Source: Ananas comosus
Taxonomy: Eukaryota; Streptophyta; Magnoliopsida; Poales; Bromeliaceae
DNA length: 64,000 nt
Assembly: GCF_001540865.1 (NCBI RefSeq)
Contig: NC_033622.1
Span: forward strand, 9,674,451-9,738,450
Reading direction: 5' to 3'
This document shows, piece after piece, positions 11,804 to 24,514 of this stretch. A model generated the notes under the pieces. It was not told the origin of the DNA and did not search any database. It saw nothing but the letters and a program-made list of their open reading frames with translations. Position numbers and translations under genes: made by a program. Position 1 is the stretch's first letter, and every line of letters begins with the position of its first letter.

Positions 11804-12155
11804 GATGGTATGATGTTGGGGGGCGCAATCCTCCACATCTGCTCCGTCTGAACAAGATGCTGCTTGCCTTGTTATTAAGAGAATGGTTGAAGAATTTGAT
11901 TTGCAAGTTAGAGATGTAAATTACGATAACAGTATCTTTTATAAAAATCTATATAATCATCTAGCCACAGAGCATGCTGTGCTATTTGCACACTACAACA
12001 GCTTGGTTCAAGAGTATAACTTTGTGAAGAATTGCTATGTCACTACGCTTGCAAAGATAAATGAGTTCGTGACCGAGTGGGTCCAGATAAGCCATGCCAT
12101 TGAAGAGTGCCTTGGTGTAATTAACCGCCTAATTCATGTGCCACCTATTACATAA
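11804..12155 (+). pseudogene. Broken gene of unknown family, 3' part
   Basis: Continues the frame of 9067-9229 after the solo LTR. An in-frame TGA comes first, then an open frame to the TAA ending at 12155. The C-terminal 90 residues (from MVEEFDLQVRDVNYDN) are uninterrupted and rich in Tyr, Asn, His and Glu, with a helical look and no signal peptide or membrane segment. No known domain is recognised. The LTR insertion has destroyed any full-length product. A short protein from the ATG at 11883 remains possible but unsupported. Confidence 0.45.
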
Positions 12156-12209
12156 ACTGATGCATCGGATAATACATCCACTCCCCTGGGTTAATTGGGG
12201 TTCAAAGGA

Positions 12210-12365
12210 AAAGTGACATGTTCTGCTGCTCCTCATTTTGTAGTTGATCATGCATGCGCACATGATCTTTTTATTGTGCTTTCCAAAACTGACATGTTTT
12301 GCTTCTCCTCCTTTTGTATCTAATCATGCATGTGCACATGATCTTTTTGTTGTACTTTTGAAAAC
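12210..12365. repeat. Tandem duplication of about 75 bases
   Basis: The block GACATGTTCTGCTGCTCCTC ... CATGATCTTTTTATTGTGCT is repeated directly after itself as GACATGTTTTGCTTCTCCTC ... CATGATCTTTTTGTTGTACT. Confidence 0.7.
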
Positions 12366-13000
12366 TATGCACCGTTATGTCACCGTTAGATTTTCTATAT
12401 TTTGTTATGTTTGTGGCTTTTAGATTTTCTATATTCTATTATGTTTTCAATATCACACTTCTTCCTTTTGTTTCTAAGTTATGTGTTAGTGCCTTCTCCA
12501 AAACCTTGGTTCAATATAAATTTGAGGTTTGTGTGGCCATTGATAGTATGCAACCTGTTTCCTTGCATGGAGGTTTTTTCTCACTGACATTTTTGTGGTC
12601 TTTTGCTGCACACTTATTTTGTTTCTATAACTCTGCCTTACAATGTTGTGGTTTCTGGGCTATGCTGTTGCCGAAAGAAAAATAAACATATTTTCCATGC
12701 TGAAAAAAACTCAACTCAATTTTTTCTTGCTCTTCTTCTGTCTTTTAACCTTGGTTTTATTCTGCTGAAGTTTACATACGGATAGTTTTGTTTGGGTTTG
12801 GAATTTGCCGTTTGACTTGGAGTTCTAGAGATATCAAGCTCGCATTGTTGTAGATAATCTCTGTGGATTTGACCATTTTGTGGCTAACTTATTGGCATGT
12901 GTTTCTTTATGTTCATTTTGGTAATTATGTGGATTTAAACTTGAAAATAAGTATGGTTCCCAGAGTAAAGACCAAATAAATGGAGTATTCTGAGGCAATG
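12366..13000. other. Unassigned T-rich intergenic stretch
   Basis: No credible gene. The block at about 12715-12782 (TCTTTTAACCTTGGTTTTAT, then TTTACATACG) recurs at about 13690-13756, so the stretch contains a dispersed duplication 975 bases apart. Confidence 0.5.
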
Positions 13001-13039
13001 GTGCATTTTGTTTACAAGAATCAGGAAAGTTAATCAAAG

Positions 13040-13290
13040 AAGTATGGCTATGGCAATGGGACTTGAATATAAGTTGATTGTTGCAATGGAACTTGAATTG
13101 TTGACCAGTTAATTCCAGTTCACTTGCACATTTCAATTAATTCAGCATGCAAGTGGATTGGGACTTGAATTGTTGATCAGTTAATTCCAGTTGCAATAGG
13201 ACTTGATTGTTGCAATGGAACTAGAATTGTTGCAATGGGACTTGAATCCTATTAAGGACAATGGGACTTGAATTTGATTTTGCAGTAATG
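13040..13290. repeat. Short interspersed units containing TGCAATGGGACTTGAAT
   Basis: At least six copies of (T/A)GCAAT(G/A)G(G/A)ACTTGAAT-like text are spread over 250 bases, some followed by TTGTTGACCAGTTAATTCC. It is a degenerate minisatellite. Confidence 0.65.
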
Positions 13291-13299
13291 TTTGAAGTA

Positions 13300-13915
13300 G
13301 CTATCTTCCAGTGGCATGTGACCTAAAGATGTAGATGAATTGAACGCTGAATTATAAACATTTGAAGTGCAGTTTTAGTTTATTATTGCTTATTGCTTAT
13401 TTGATTTTGCAGTACTGTTTGAACTTATATTTGCTTTTACTAAACTATTTGAGGTTATCCTTGCTTTTTGCTAATATTCTAAGACTGCATAACATAGTTT
13501 ATATAGACATTAATGTTTGCATAATAGCTTCTAAATAATGTAATTGATGAATTCTTTGCTAGAAAAAACTCGAAGCTATATAGATTATGTTTATGTAATT
13601 GATGAATGCTTATATTGCTTTGTTCTTTTTACACTTCCCCTATGTCTACTTTTTTCCATCTCAACTGAAACTGCCAAATTTTTTCTTGCTTTTCTTATGT
13701 TCTTGCTTTTCTCCTGTCTTTTAACCTTGGTTTTATTCTGCTGAATTTTACATACGTTGTCGAATTTGGGATTCCCAAATGGTTGGCTTCTCCCAATGTA
13801 ATGATATGTTATATGATTCTTTTATACATTTCCTTTTAATTGCTCTTTTTTTATGTAATAACTGAGATTTTGATTTATTGATTAAACCCTTTTGTTTGAT
13901 GATGTTCTTGTGTGT
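13300..13915. other. Unassigned AT-rich intergenic stretch
   Basis: Contains the second copy of the TTTTAACCTTGG block and no supported gene. Confidence 0.4.
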
Positions 13916-13916
13916 A

Positions 13917-14355
13917 ATATAATTATAAGTGTACCCGTCAAATTTCAGGAGAAAACGAGTTAAAACGGAGAAGTTACGCGACCCGGAAGTCTGACTTAAG
14001 TGAATAGTAACTCNGTGGTAGCTTCTATAAAAGATAAAAGTTTTCGCGTACGAAACAGTTTTCAAAAGATTTTTCGTGGACTTCTGTTTAAACATCAAAT
14101 GTAAATTTACGGTGTGAATGGTGAATGTATGAATGTATAGCTATCTGTATATTCATTTGATTGTGGTTGTATACTGTTTGTACTTTTGTACTTGTGTGAC
14201 GCCGTGCAAGTACAGGGGAGACTCTGTCCGTGTGAACAGTGGATTCCCTGTATTTGTGGCGGATCTGGCATACTCTGGGGTCAGGTTTTCAAAAAAAAAA
14301 ATTCAAACGCTTTTCCGCTGTGTTTCAAACAAAAAGGGGACCCCGGGGCGTGACA
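13917..14355 (+). mobile_element. LTR 3'-end fragment, family D
   Basis: Ends in GGGGCGTGACA like the family A LTRs but is otherwise different in sequence. Its start matches the complement of 1569-1767. An isolated N at 14014 sits where the other copy has about 25 more bases, so sequence is missing there. No internal region or target duplication is visible. Confidence 0.5.
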
Positions 14356-14509
14356 TTTTATGACTGCTTTGGTCCTACTACTCTTTGGTATGAGGCGATG
14401 ATGATATGGATAATTACTGTATGTTAGCTTCTTCCCTGGGTTTGTGGTCACTTGCATAGCCCCTTTAATGGCAGGTGATGATGATACAAGCAATTCCCAG
14501 ATATTACTT

Positions 14510-14690
14510 CTTTGCTGAATTTCTATGTAATGGCATAGCAGGATTAATGGCGCACTGGCCAATCCCTCCAGCTTATGTATAGGCCTTCCGCCCTTCTCTG
14601 CAGGATTTCTACTTAATGGCATGATAGGATGAATGGCCCTCTGGGCAATCCCTACAGCCTATGTATAGACCAACCGAATCTGGGGGCCTA
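14510..14690. repeat. Tandem duplication of about 90 bases
   Basis: TTTCTATGTAATGGCATAGC ... CAGCTTATGTATAGGCC is followed by TTTCTACTTAATGGCATGAT ... CAGCCTATGTATAGACC. Confidence 0.7.
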
Positions 14691-14731
14691 CAAATACTTT
14701 TGCTAAGTTCTGATCCATTCCAAGCCTTCGT

Positions 14732-16590
14732 TGTCACGCCCCGGATTATCACGTTTTTCCGGGCTCGCCAACAGACCCGTCGTACACATAGAAATTTTTC
14801 GTGTATACGAAACGATAGCTGTACCTGCAAACAGATAATAGCTACTACAAGAAGTACCGAGCTACTAAAACTAAAACATGTATATATAAATAAGAAGGCC
14901 CACTATACAAACAAGTTCTAAAATACAACCATCTCTCAGAGAGTAAACAAAATACAACTATATATACATGGCGACATCCCAAAACTATCCCTGGTAAGGG
15001 AACTCCTCTAGTAAAGTGACCGAAAAAGATAGAGATCTAGCTCGCGATTCTCTTACCTCGATCAGAACGAACGGCTCTACAAAAAGGTGGCAACAATAGG
15101 TGTGAGAACTATTGCAAAACAGAGTTGTCCTCAGTGGGTACCGTTACCGACCCTAACGGGCTACCCACTAAGTCTACAATATGAGAAATAAACTGATAGG
15201 TAATAGGATAGTAAAATAAGCTGAAAAAACTCTACAGCTAAATGCCACTATACTATCGCTATCCATACCATACTCTTTGTAAACATATAATGCATCACTA
15301 GCTACAAATCAGCCACAACTGACCCAATCTCAAAGGACCGCCAACTAGCTAGTCCAGCCTGAGCCTAATCTATACCGCACACCACCCACAGGGGTGGCCA
15401 GTCTAAGAAAACTATCCGAACAGGACTGGTGCGACCTCAATGCAAAAAAAGCCTCACTCCAGAGTGGCACTCGTGGGTGCAACCGAATCGAGTATGCAAT
15501 CGTGTCTCTGTCGAGCTCAATCAGGTTCACACAGGCTATAGTCAATACAAATGGGTCAAACTGGTCTAACAACCAAGACTCACGTGCACTTGGCACAATC
15601 TGATACAAGATATAAGAATCTGGGTCCACCGTCAGCTTCAACGGCACCTAACAGTACAAAATAGCCTAACTCTGCTGTAAAAACGAGCTCGGCCCCTTAG
15701 CGAGTGTAATCTCAACCTACACTAGTCTAAGTATTCACGACACACTAACAATGGTGATACAAAAGAAAAATTAGCTCTTGAAGTTAAATCTGTTAACTTT
15801 TTGAAAAGTGACAGATGTAGGTTAATAAGTTTTCTCTTAAGTCAAATCTCAGTTCAGCGGGTCATAATCATCAAAAATTAGCTACACATGCTCCAAACCT
15901 TAGATTTCATCTAAATCATGCAAATCTATAGTTTGAGCTATTAACAGAGTGATTAAATGCAAAATTATATATACTGGGGTTTCAAATACTTAGGAAGAAT
16001 TTCGAAACTTCGGATAACATCAACCCATCTTAAACGCTAGTCCAACAACGGCTAGAAGTCGATAGGAGAAACCCCGCACAAAATCAGCCTCAACTGAAAT
16101 CACACTAGCTGAAATACAGGTTTCGGACCCACTCTGCAGCACTTCTGGGCGCCCAGAACTGCAGCCTAGCAGCTTCAACCTATGCAAGTTAGAAATGGAA
16201 TTTAGCCAAATTCCCAAGTCTAAATGCAATGAAACTTCACTCAACTCACCTCAAAAGGCAAAATAGCAATCCCCCAGGTTTGTCACCAAAATTGAGCTCG
16301 AAATGATAACCAAAAAGCCTTCACACCAATTCGGACTCACTTCTAGATGCCTAGAACTTGCATCCAGAATTTCTGCACTTAAGCAATTTGCTTGCTCTAG
16401 CTCAATTTGAGAATTCTAGCTTATAAGACTAGTGGAGTTGGGTCACAAACTCCCAAATAATAACTGAGTATATATGAGACTTAGACACTAATAATAATAA
16501 CTGAGCTTAAGCATTTTGGACCGATGTTTAGGCCCAACGAGTTATTATTGCTAGTGGGCTGGATCGTTATAGAATCTGCAACTTACACCG
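14732..16590 (-). mobile_element. Degraded LTR, gypsy family A
   Basis: Starts TGTCACGCCCCGG and keeps the family A order: a GTATACGAA block, GGTGTGAGAACTA, CCCACTAAGTCTAC, CACTCCAGAGTGGCACTCG and GTCGAGCTCAATCAG. A CTGGGCGCCCAGA palindrome is at about 16147. The distal end cannot be located and no target duplication was found, so the right boundary is an estimate. It is older than the LTRs at 51432-61833. Confidence 0.7.
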
Positions 16591-16639
16591 ATACTAGATT
16601 TTCTCTGATATCACTTTATTACACAAAAGTGAAAAAGAT

Positions 16640-17110
16640 ATAGTTCATCAAGCGTGAAAATATGAAATAAGTATCAAGAAAGAGAAAATAAAATAAAGCG
16701 CACGAATATTTACATGGTTCGACCGCTAACCTACATCCATGGGAAAAACACAGTGGAGAGCACACGAATATTTACATGGTTTAGCCGCTAACCTACATCT
16801 ACGGGGAAAAACATAATGGAGATCTTTATTATAATCAAAGTGGTGTATAAAATATGTCTCTTTCATAAAATTCTAGTCTCAAAAATGCATCCATATACTC
16901 TCATTTACCACCCAAATCACTAGAATAAAGGATTAGTGGAGAGCACACGAATATTTACAAGGTTCGGCCACTAACCTACATCCACGGAAAAAAACACAAT
17001 AGAGATCTTTATTATAATCAAAGTGGTGTATAAAATATGTCTCTTTCATAAAATTCTACTCTAAAAAATACATCCATACTCTCTCTCATTTACCACCCAA
17101 ATCAATAGAA
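16640..17110 (-). mobile_element. Duplicated copia-type LTR or 3' region
   Basis: The block GAATATTTACATGGTTCG(A/G)CC ... CTACATCCA(C/T)GG ... GTGTATAAAATATGTCTCTT occurs in tandem, with starts near 16700, 16760 and 16940. This text is typical of copia LTR ends and lies downstream, in the minus sense, of the copia coding remnant at 17880-19107. Confidence 0.45.
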
Positions 17111-17614
17111 TAAAGGATATATTTATAATAGTGGCTAAATCCTAATATAATTAGAAATATAAATCCACCAATATTAGAAATAATTATAATAAGAATAGGC
17201 ATAATTTAAACTTAACTTTTTATAATAACCAAAATAGAATAGGGTTAGGAACCTTGCAGTTACAGAATTCGACAAATATCTAACAATAATGAAAAAAGAT
17301 ACTGTAACGCAATACAGACCTTTCTGTGAAAAGCAGAATATACAAAATACTATACGTTTTCTCAATTATTTAGAATTAATTGAAATTAAAGATAAAGAAA
17401 AGCAAGAACAATATAGCTTTTACAATCCTTTCAGTACAAGAAAACAAGTAATCTGTTAAAAAAAATGTTAATATACATATTTAGGCCCTTCGTTTACTAT
17501 ATCAATCTTTTGAGAGATATGGAATTAGAGCCAATTATAAATCTCTTCATTTTGTAAGTCAAGATTCAACCCCCGCTTTTAATATTTAGGAAATTAAATT
17601 TTCATCTACTATAA

Positions 17615-17800
17615 AATTTCGATTAAAAAATTAATTAAGACCGATTGTACAAAGCACAGTTGGCTAAGGGCTCGATGATAATACCCAAAGTCCCAAATTT
17701 AAAGCCTAACTGGTTCATCTACTATAAAATTTCAATTAAAAAATAAATTAAGACCGACTGTACAAAGCACAGTTGGCTAAGGGGGTTTGATGACGATACC
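17615..17800. repeat. Tandem repeat with unit about 115 bases
   Basis: Two copies of ACCGA(T/C)TGTACAAAGCACAG followed by TTGGCTAAGGG and ATACCCAAAGTCC lie in direct orientation. Confidence 0.7.
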
Positions 17801-17879
17801 CAAAGTCCGAAGTTTAAAACCTTACTATTTCGCTACACTTGCTATCTTTCTCTCTTAGAAAAAGAGAGAGAGAGAGAGA

Positions 17880-19107
17880 ACAACTGAACAACATGACTGA
17901 AGAAGTGCTTTTGTTACGATTAGATATGCTACCACCTAGCCCTAGTATGTTAATTCTTATGGACCAAAATGGTAATGCTCAAGAGTTAGTCCTTCTATGA
18001 TAGTATTACATTACATATGTACGCAAGTACTTGCAACCATAGCTTTCCAGACTCAACCTATCTACAAACTTGGAAAGCCTAAAATGCCAGATATTCTATC
18101 CATAGCTGCAATAAAATTTCCATCAACTTGTACACTTCTTCTATACAAATAATAGTAATTATTGCCTCTTGCCGACACAAGTACTCCTTTGGTGAGCTTC
18201 TAGGCACCATCACCAAAATGTGAGACAAAACTTTTATCATTCAAACATCTCGAAAAAAGAAGTTAATGCGAAGATATAGTACATGTCTAACATCTTGAAG
18301 GATAAGTTTTGCCCCTATATTAGTCTTGATACAAAAATTTGTCCTCCCGCAATATGAGAAAATTGACAATTACCTATCGTCACTACTCCAAAGTCTCTGG
18401 CTTTTTACGATAAGAAGAAATGCTTGTGAGAAATTGCATGAAACAATACCAGTATCAATGACCCCAATCAACATTTAAAGAAGAAGATCCAATATTAATA
18501 CATTCATAACTGCATGTACCCAAAATAGCAACACCACTATTAAGAGTTACAATAGGTCCTTTCTTTTCCTCTTCTTTGGACTTTGCTTCTTTCTTCACCC
18601 TGTCCTCTTTTATCTTGCATATATGTCCAACATACCTTTTTCATATGGCCTTTCATTTTGCAATAGTAGTATGCAATATCTTTTATTAATTTTGACTTGC
18701 TTCTTGATTTATATCAATCAACATGGTCATAGTCCTTTAACATTCCCCGATTGTCTAAAATAAGAGCTTACGGTGTAGATGCATTGGAGACTTTTCTTCT
18801 TGTTTCTTCATTCAACAAAAAACTTATAACATAACTCATAGAGATAATCCCATTCAATATCAAATTACTAAGTAAAACTACCAAAGTGTCCTATGAGTCT
18901 AGCAGAGAGCTTAATAACAACAATGCTTGAAGTTCATCCTCAAGCACCATCTTCGTTGAAACGAGTCGATTCACTATGCTTTGAACCTCAATCAATTGCT
19001 CCAACATTGGAGTTCCACTCTTATACTTTAAATTTAGTAATTTTCTAATAAGAAATGCCTTATTTTCAGTGGTTTTTCTAGCTCACAAAGTTTTTTCCGC
19101 AAACACG
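17880..19107 (-). pseudogene. Ty1/copia gag to pre-integrase remnant
   Basis: Reading right to left: a gag segment with MVLEDELQALLLLSSLL (about 18955-18899); a zinc-knuckle relic YYYCKMKGHMKKVCW (18680-18625) that has lost its first Cys; and a GAG-pre-integrase segment with GAKLILQDVRHV and KLTKGVLVSARGNNYYYLY (about 18320-18110). These are the standard copia order. Stops and frameshifts break every part, and the integrase, reverse transcriptase and RNase H are missing. The remnant is dead. Its 5' side is cut at about 19108 by an inverted-repeat element. Confidence 0.75.
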
Positions 19108-19408
19108 AGGGCCTGGTTGTTTCGCCGAAACTAGAGTTTGGGTTGAAATAGACTTTGAATTGAAGGTCACATGAAAACTACTTCTTCACCGTTTTGTTTC
19201 CATAATTATGAAAGTGAAGTTTCTTCAGCTCTGTTGCTTATATAGTAGAAAGTGAATGATATAAACTGTAATTTATATATATATAATAAATAACTTAATA
19301 AATAATAATTTATAATATAATAAATAAAATAATATAATTATATTCCTATATAATTAAAAAAATTAATCTAAAACAACTAAATTATTTTTTTAGACATAAA
19401 TTATAATA

Positions 19409-19915
19409 GGGGCAATTGTTTATACACCCCTGAAAAGTTTCCGACTTTCTGATTTACCCTTTTTAGAATGCTAATATTAAAAATACCCTTTTTACGTTCC
19501 TACCTATTTCAAATATACCCTTAGAGTTAAAATCTATTAATGAATTCTGCTATCTATATAAAATTACTATTTTGTCCTTTCAAATATATCCTTCCACCAT
19601 CACCGATTTTTCTTATTTGCCCTTAAGTCAGGGGTACAAAAAATATTTTGTCTTTTGATCTTTTCAAATATACCCCTCTACCATCACCAATATTTCTTAT
19701 TTGCCTTAAGTTAATGGCAAAAATTCGTATTTTAATTTTTTTTAACTGTGGTAGATATTTAACTTACATTTAACCCAAGTTAACTGAACAAGGGATAATT
19801 GTAGGGGTATTTTGCAATAATGGTGGAACATATGAGGGGTATTTTAGAAAGAAAAAAAGAGTAGGGGTAAATCGAATATTTTCAAACGTGTGAGGGGTAT
19901 ATAGGCAATTATCCC
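19409..19915. mobile_element. Foldback MITE, family F4
   Basis: The ends are diverged inverted repeats of about 60 bases: GGGGCAATTGTTTATACACC on the left and the complement of GGGTATATAGGCAATTATCC on the right. Inside are repeated AAATATACCC and GGGGTATTTT blocks of opposite sense. It is non-coding. Confidence 0.75.
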
Positions 19916-20067
19916 ATTATAATAATATAAAACAAAATTCTAAAGTAAAAAAATATATATAATACTTAACTAATTAATTTTCATCATATTTTAAATGTAC
20001 AAACTAAATGAAGTAAATAGTAAAACTTAACTAATCAATTTTTTTCCTATTTTAAATATGCAAACTC

Positions 20068-21925
20068 AAATAATGGTGAGGCAAACCAATTTGATAAAGA
20101 CGAAGAAGGGGGTAAGACAGGGCGACCCGCTCTCTCCTTTTTCTTTTTCTTTTGGTGGCGGAATGCCTCGCCCGGATAACGAACGAGGAAATCTCAAATA
20201 ACCTCACTAAAGACCTCGGCCCCTCCGATACGTCCAGGATTACCCTTATCCAATTTGCGGATGATACGTTTTTCTTCTGTGAGGCTAAGAAAAGGTATAT
20301 GAGAAACCTCAAATTCTTGTGGCATCTCTTCGAATGGGCTTCAGGGATGAAAATCATTAGGGAGAAATCAGAACTATACTACACTGGACAGGTAGAGGGA
20401 AAAGCGACAAGACTTGCGAATCTACACGACTGTAAAGTTGGCAACCTGCCGACCAAGTACCTAGGCTTGCCTTTAGCTACCCGACCCCCTTCTAAGGAGG
20501 ACTGGATGGGCATCATCAGAAATATTCAACGTAAAATTGACAGGTGGCAAGCGAAACTTCTTTCTAGAGGGGGTAGATATATTCTGGTGAACGCGGTTCT
20601 AACAAACATCCCTTTATATTTTCTGTCAGTGTTCAAGGCACCCAAATGGGTAATTAAGCGTATTGAGGCCCTACGTAGAGACTTCTTTTGGAATGGGGAT
20701 TGCAACTCACCGGGTAAGGGATGCTTGGTTGCATGGAAGAACGTCTGTAGGAATAAGAAAGAGGGAGGGCTCGGCATCTTGGACTTAGCCACGATGAACC
20801 AAGCTCTCCTAACTAAATGGTGGTGAAAATTCTACTCGGAGCCTTATTTACAGTGGAATAAACTTATCCACGACTTGTACTATCGTAGAAGAAGACCACT
20901 GAAGGAGGGCAGATCCTAGACCTAGCTCTTATTGGTGGAGGGAAGTCCTTAGTCATAACGAAATCTTCAAATGGAGTCTATTGCCAATTGGGCAACGGGT
21001 GTACTATCGACTTTTGGTCCGATCGCTGGTGTGGGGAAAAGACGTTGGAATTGTCTTTCCCTGATGTATACCTTCTTTCGCATCGCAAAAATAGGAAAAT
21101 TAGCGATTATCTGACTAGCGACGGATGAAATTGGAGCAAGATTTTAGTGGCGTTAGCACTAGTGGACGCAGATTGAGCTCTAGTTACTTAGCACTTAGGA
21201 AAAGGATCTCCATTTTCAAACTCAAGTATAGACCAGATAGCGTACAATGGCGTTAGAGCCTTGACGGGCGGTTCACGGTGAAATCTACCTATTTGATGCT
21301 GAATGATGGGGGTATAAGGAACGCCAGAACAACCAAGATTTGGAACCTTTGAGTACCCCTAAAAGTGAAAGTGTTTTGCTGGATTGTTCTTAAGAAGCGG
21401 CCTCTTACTGCAGACAACCTATTAAAGAGGGGTCGGACTGGCAACACTACTTGCATGTTGTGCGCGGTTGAACAGGAAACTGTCGACCACTTATTCACAC
21501 GGTGCGTCTTCTCGAGATTTCTATAGGTGACGACCTTAGAGTATCCCCAGTCTAGAGATTGGGAGGATGACGTGAGCTCGATCTGGGATAGGTGGATGGC
21601 GAGGATTGGAACGTTGTCATCAAGTACTACGGTATCCGGATTGGTAGCCTGCTGGTGGGTAATTTGGGAGGTCAGGAACGGCGTGATCTTTAGGAAGACC
21701 CAATCGGACCCCTTTTTTGCAGCTTACAAGATTAAGAAGTTGACGAATCTTTGGGAGCAATTTCTACAAGGTAATCGACGACACGCTTGTAGTAAGTAGT
21801 TTTGTTTTGTTTTCTTTTTTTTTTTCGCCCCCTCCGAAGCCTATGTTGCCTCATCCCTGTAGCTTAGTTCATCTTTTCAATGAATAAAGCAGGTGACGTG
21901 CTACCTATTTCTCAAAAAAAAAAAT
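20068..21925 (+). pseudogene. 5'-truncated L1-type LINE (reverse transcriptase and zf-RVT)
   Basis: Starts inside the reverse transcriptase with KKGVRQGDPLSP, shifts frame, then continues with the catalytic-site motif QFADDTFFF (about 20250) and the C-terminal thumb text LPTKYLGLPLA and GRYILVNAVL. A TGG to TGA change ends the long frame at 20826, and further stops follow. A zinc-binding zf-RVT segment (CMLC ... HLFTRC) lies at about 21454-21505. The element closes with AATAAA, GTGCTACCTATTTCTC and a poly(A) tail (21914-21924). The endonuclease and first ORF are missing, as expected of a 5'-truncated LINE. It is dead. Confidence 0.9.
21886..21925 (+). other. LINE 3' tail shared with the SINE family
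   Basis: GTGACGTGCTACCTATTTCTC plus poly(A). The SINEs at 35601, 38287 and 41402 end in GTAGCGTGCTACCTATCTCTC plus poly(A). Confidence 0.75.
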
Positions 21926-22164
21926 ACAAACTAAATAAAAGAGTAATTACTACCATAATTAAATATATTTACATGTAACCAGCATTACCCATTGTATTAT
22001 TTTATTATTTTTTCTCCACCTCTCCTCACCGTAATTATTCTGTTTCGGATAACTTGAATTTTGACCGATAGCTTTATTACGGCGAGCCAAACAGTAGAAG
22101 TGATTGTTTATAATCGAAAACAACTTCACCTCTCTCCATTTTTACTGAAACAAACAAGCCCTTT

Positions 22165-23240
22165 GTGGTTTAATTCTAATAATATTACACTATAAAGAGA
22201 GCAACAATAAAGAAAATATAAACCAACTAAAAAATTAAATATCAAATTTACGCGGAAACCCTAGAAAGGGAAAAATTACAGGACTACCTCCAAACAATCC
22301 CTCTAATATGAAATGAAATGAGTATAATTTCTCTAATCACTACTGAAGACACAAACTATAAGAATCAAATCTATTGCTCCAAATAAAGAAAAATATCAAA
22401 AAGATCTCACCACCAATGTTGTTTGTAAAACATCTTCCAAGAAAACCTTCCGGTAAGAAAATCGGGTTCTTTTGGCTCCCCACAAACCAAGCTTTAAAAA
22501 ACCTTTCTAACAAGCCTAGCAAATAGCAATGATGGCCTTCAATAGCTTCTTCTTTACCCTTCTCTCCCTTTTTTTTTTTATTTTTGCAAGAGAAAATAGA
22601 AACTTTTTCTATCTTTCATCTCCAAGCCCATAACTCTTGCAGATATATGAATAAGTAAGGAAAATAAATTCTTATTGGCCTAACCATTTAGGCTCCAACA
22701 TAATCCATTCAAATGAATTCAACCAAATATGTGCACTTTTGCACATAACTCCCTCATGAGAAGGGTCACCACAACAATAACTATGTATAAATTGCTAGTT
22801 GACAACCATAAGTAAACCACCGCCGAAACTACCACAACCAAGCAGAACGAGCCATTGTCAAAACACAACTATTGATGAAATTCCGTCGACCACCGCCACC
22901 AATGCCATTATATATCATCAACTTATTCACCAATAAAGTGACTTCTCAAAAGCTGTCTCTTTAAACCACATATAAAATCCAGCGAAACACAATATATCAA
23001 CTAAAATCCTATCTAATTTTGTACGACAATGCTATAAAACTTCTAAACAAACAAATGGTTGCAGTGTTAGTTGGTGTTAGTTCCAAACAAAAATGTTATA
23101 TACGGGCCAATGAAAAGTTTACAGTTATCCATCAATCCCTTAGCATTATAGGAGCACCAAGCTTTGCAGATAAATTCTGAAGAATAAACTATTTTTCTAC
23201 TTATATTTTGCCACTATTAATATTATAAAAAATAGAGGAA
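22165..23240. other. Unassigned intergenic stretch, possibly copia leader or LTR debris
   Basis: AT-rich and without a credible gene. A block at about 23058-23135 (GGTTGCAGTGTTAGTT, then CCAAACAAAAATGTT) is a diverged relative of the sequence around the SINE at 35601 and lacks the SINE. Confidence 0.4.
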
Positions 23241-23246
23241 AAAAAA

Positions 23247-23553
23247 GAATAAACTTCAAATTGCCCCCACGTGGCTTCAAGGATTTCACTTCACTCCTTT
23301 GTGGTTTAATTTTTATTTTACGAAAAAATTTTATATGATATAGGGTGGCTAAGTTAAAAATCTTAAAAAATCACAGGGTGGCAAAGTGAAAAATATGCTA
23401 AGCCACAAGGGGGAAAAGTGCTACTTTTTGAACCACGGGGGTGGCAAAGTGAAAATGAGCTAAATCACATGGGACAAAGTGAAACTTTTTAAACCACGAG
23501 GTGGCAAAATAAAAATTAGCTAAATCACGGGGGGCAATTTAAAGTTTACCCCC
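23247..23553. mobile_element. Foldback MITE, family F5, copy 1
   Basis: Inverted ends: TAAACTTCAAATTGCCCCC against the complement of GGGGGGCAATTTAAAGTTTA. The interior repeats CACGGGGGTGGCAAAGTGAA-like text. A second, better-preserved relative is at 46441-46795. Confidence 0.7.
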
Positions 23554-24480
23554 TCAAAATAAAAAATTCTTGTAGTAGCATTCAACTAATAAGATCTTAC
23601 TTACTAAGAGATGATCAAAATGATACAAGAGACAGTGAGAAACAGAATGGTTCCACAAAAAGGCTGGATTAATAGTAAATAAAAAGGAATACGAACTTGC
23701 CTGTTTAAACAAGATACTCGTCAAGTTCCTTCTAAATTTTGATAAAAATGAGGGGAACAATTCAAATTATCCTACTCTATTCTCCAACTAAGTGATGTCT
23801 CTAAGTTGCTTGGTTCGGTCAAAATCAATTGAAATGCTAAAACCTCCAGGATATGCTATGTGCACCACATGCATAAGAGGATGTTCCCAAGTACAAGCAT
23901 GCATTAGAAACAAATTAAGTATCCAACCTGTTATGTTACTCATATTTGAACTGTTTACAAGTTAGTAACAGTTAAAAGAGGTATATTACTAGTTTAGTTC
24001 AACATTTGCTTGATTAGGTACAAAATGTAACGTCGCAAAGGCATTTAAGTTCTGTGAACATATATAGATGTAGTTCTTGTACAAAATGGCTTATCTTCCA
24101 AAAGCAACTACCTAACCTCTTTCTACAGATACTTCATGCACTGTCGAGCCAACTCACATAGCTAGTGATCTGAAATGTCAACAACAGCAGAGTGTGAGTT
24201 TTCCACAAACACCCAATTGGCAAGCAGTTTATGCCGAAGCAATTAAGCAAAACAAGAGCACAGATAGAGCAAACTATAGAGATTTACTTAATTCTCTATG
24301 AAGGATATAATGCAAAACAAGTCGAAACATATTGAGAACTTGCAATTAAGCAAAACAATTTTAGCTCAAACAATTAGAACATCTAATCAATGATCAAAGG
24401 AATCGTATTGATTCATTTGTAATTTTTCTTTGAACAGAGCAGAAAAAAGGTGTCTCTGAGTAACTAGTGGTAAAATTTTG
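23554..24480. other. Unassigned intergenic stretch
   Basis: AT-rich, with no supported coding, RNA or repeat feature. Confidence 0.4.
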
Positions 24481-24514
24481 TCGTAAGATTGATAACCTAA
24501 AAAAGAGCATCTAT

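Larger units (their letters stand above)
19108..22164. mobile_element. Possible large inverted-repeat element carrying nested repeats
   Basis: The left end GGGCCTGGTTGTTTCGCC resembles the complement of the right end (GGGCTTGTTTGTTTCAG). Copia-like sequence lies on the left side. Inside are the 19409-19915 foldback and the LINE. A target duplication could not be identified, so the call is tentative. Confidence 0.3.

Noticed and set aside
12377..12785. Phe/Leu-rich frames suggesting a membrane protein
   Set aside because: T-rich DNA gives such frames by composition. There are three overlapping frames, no conserved motif, and part of the region is a duplicated non-coding block.
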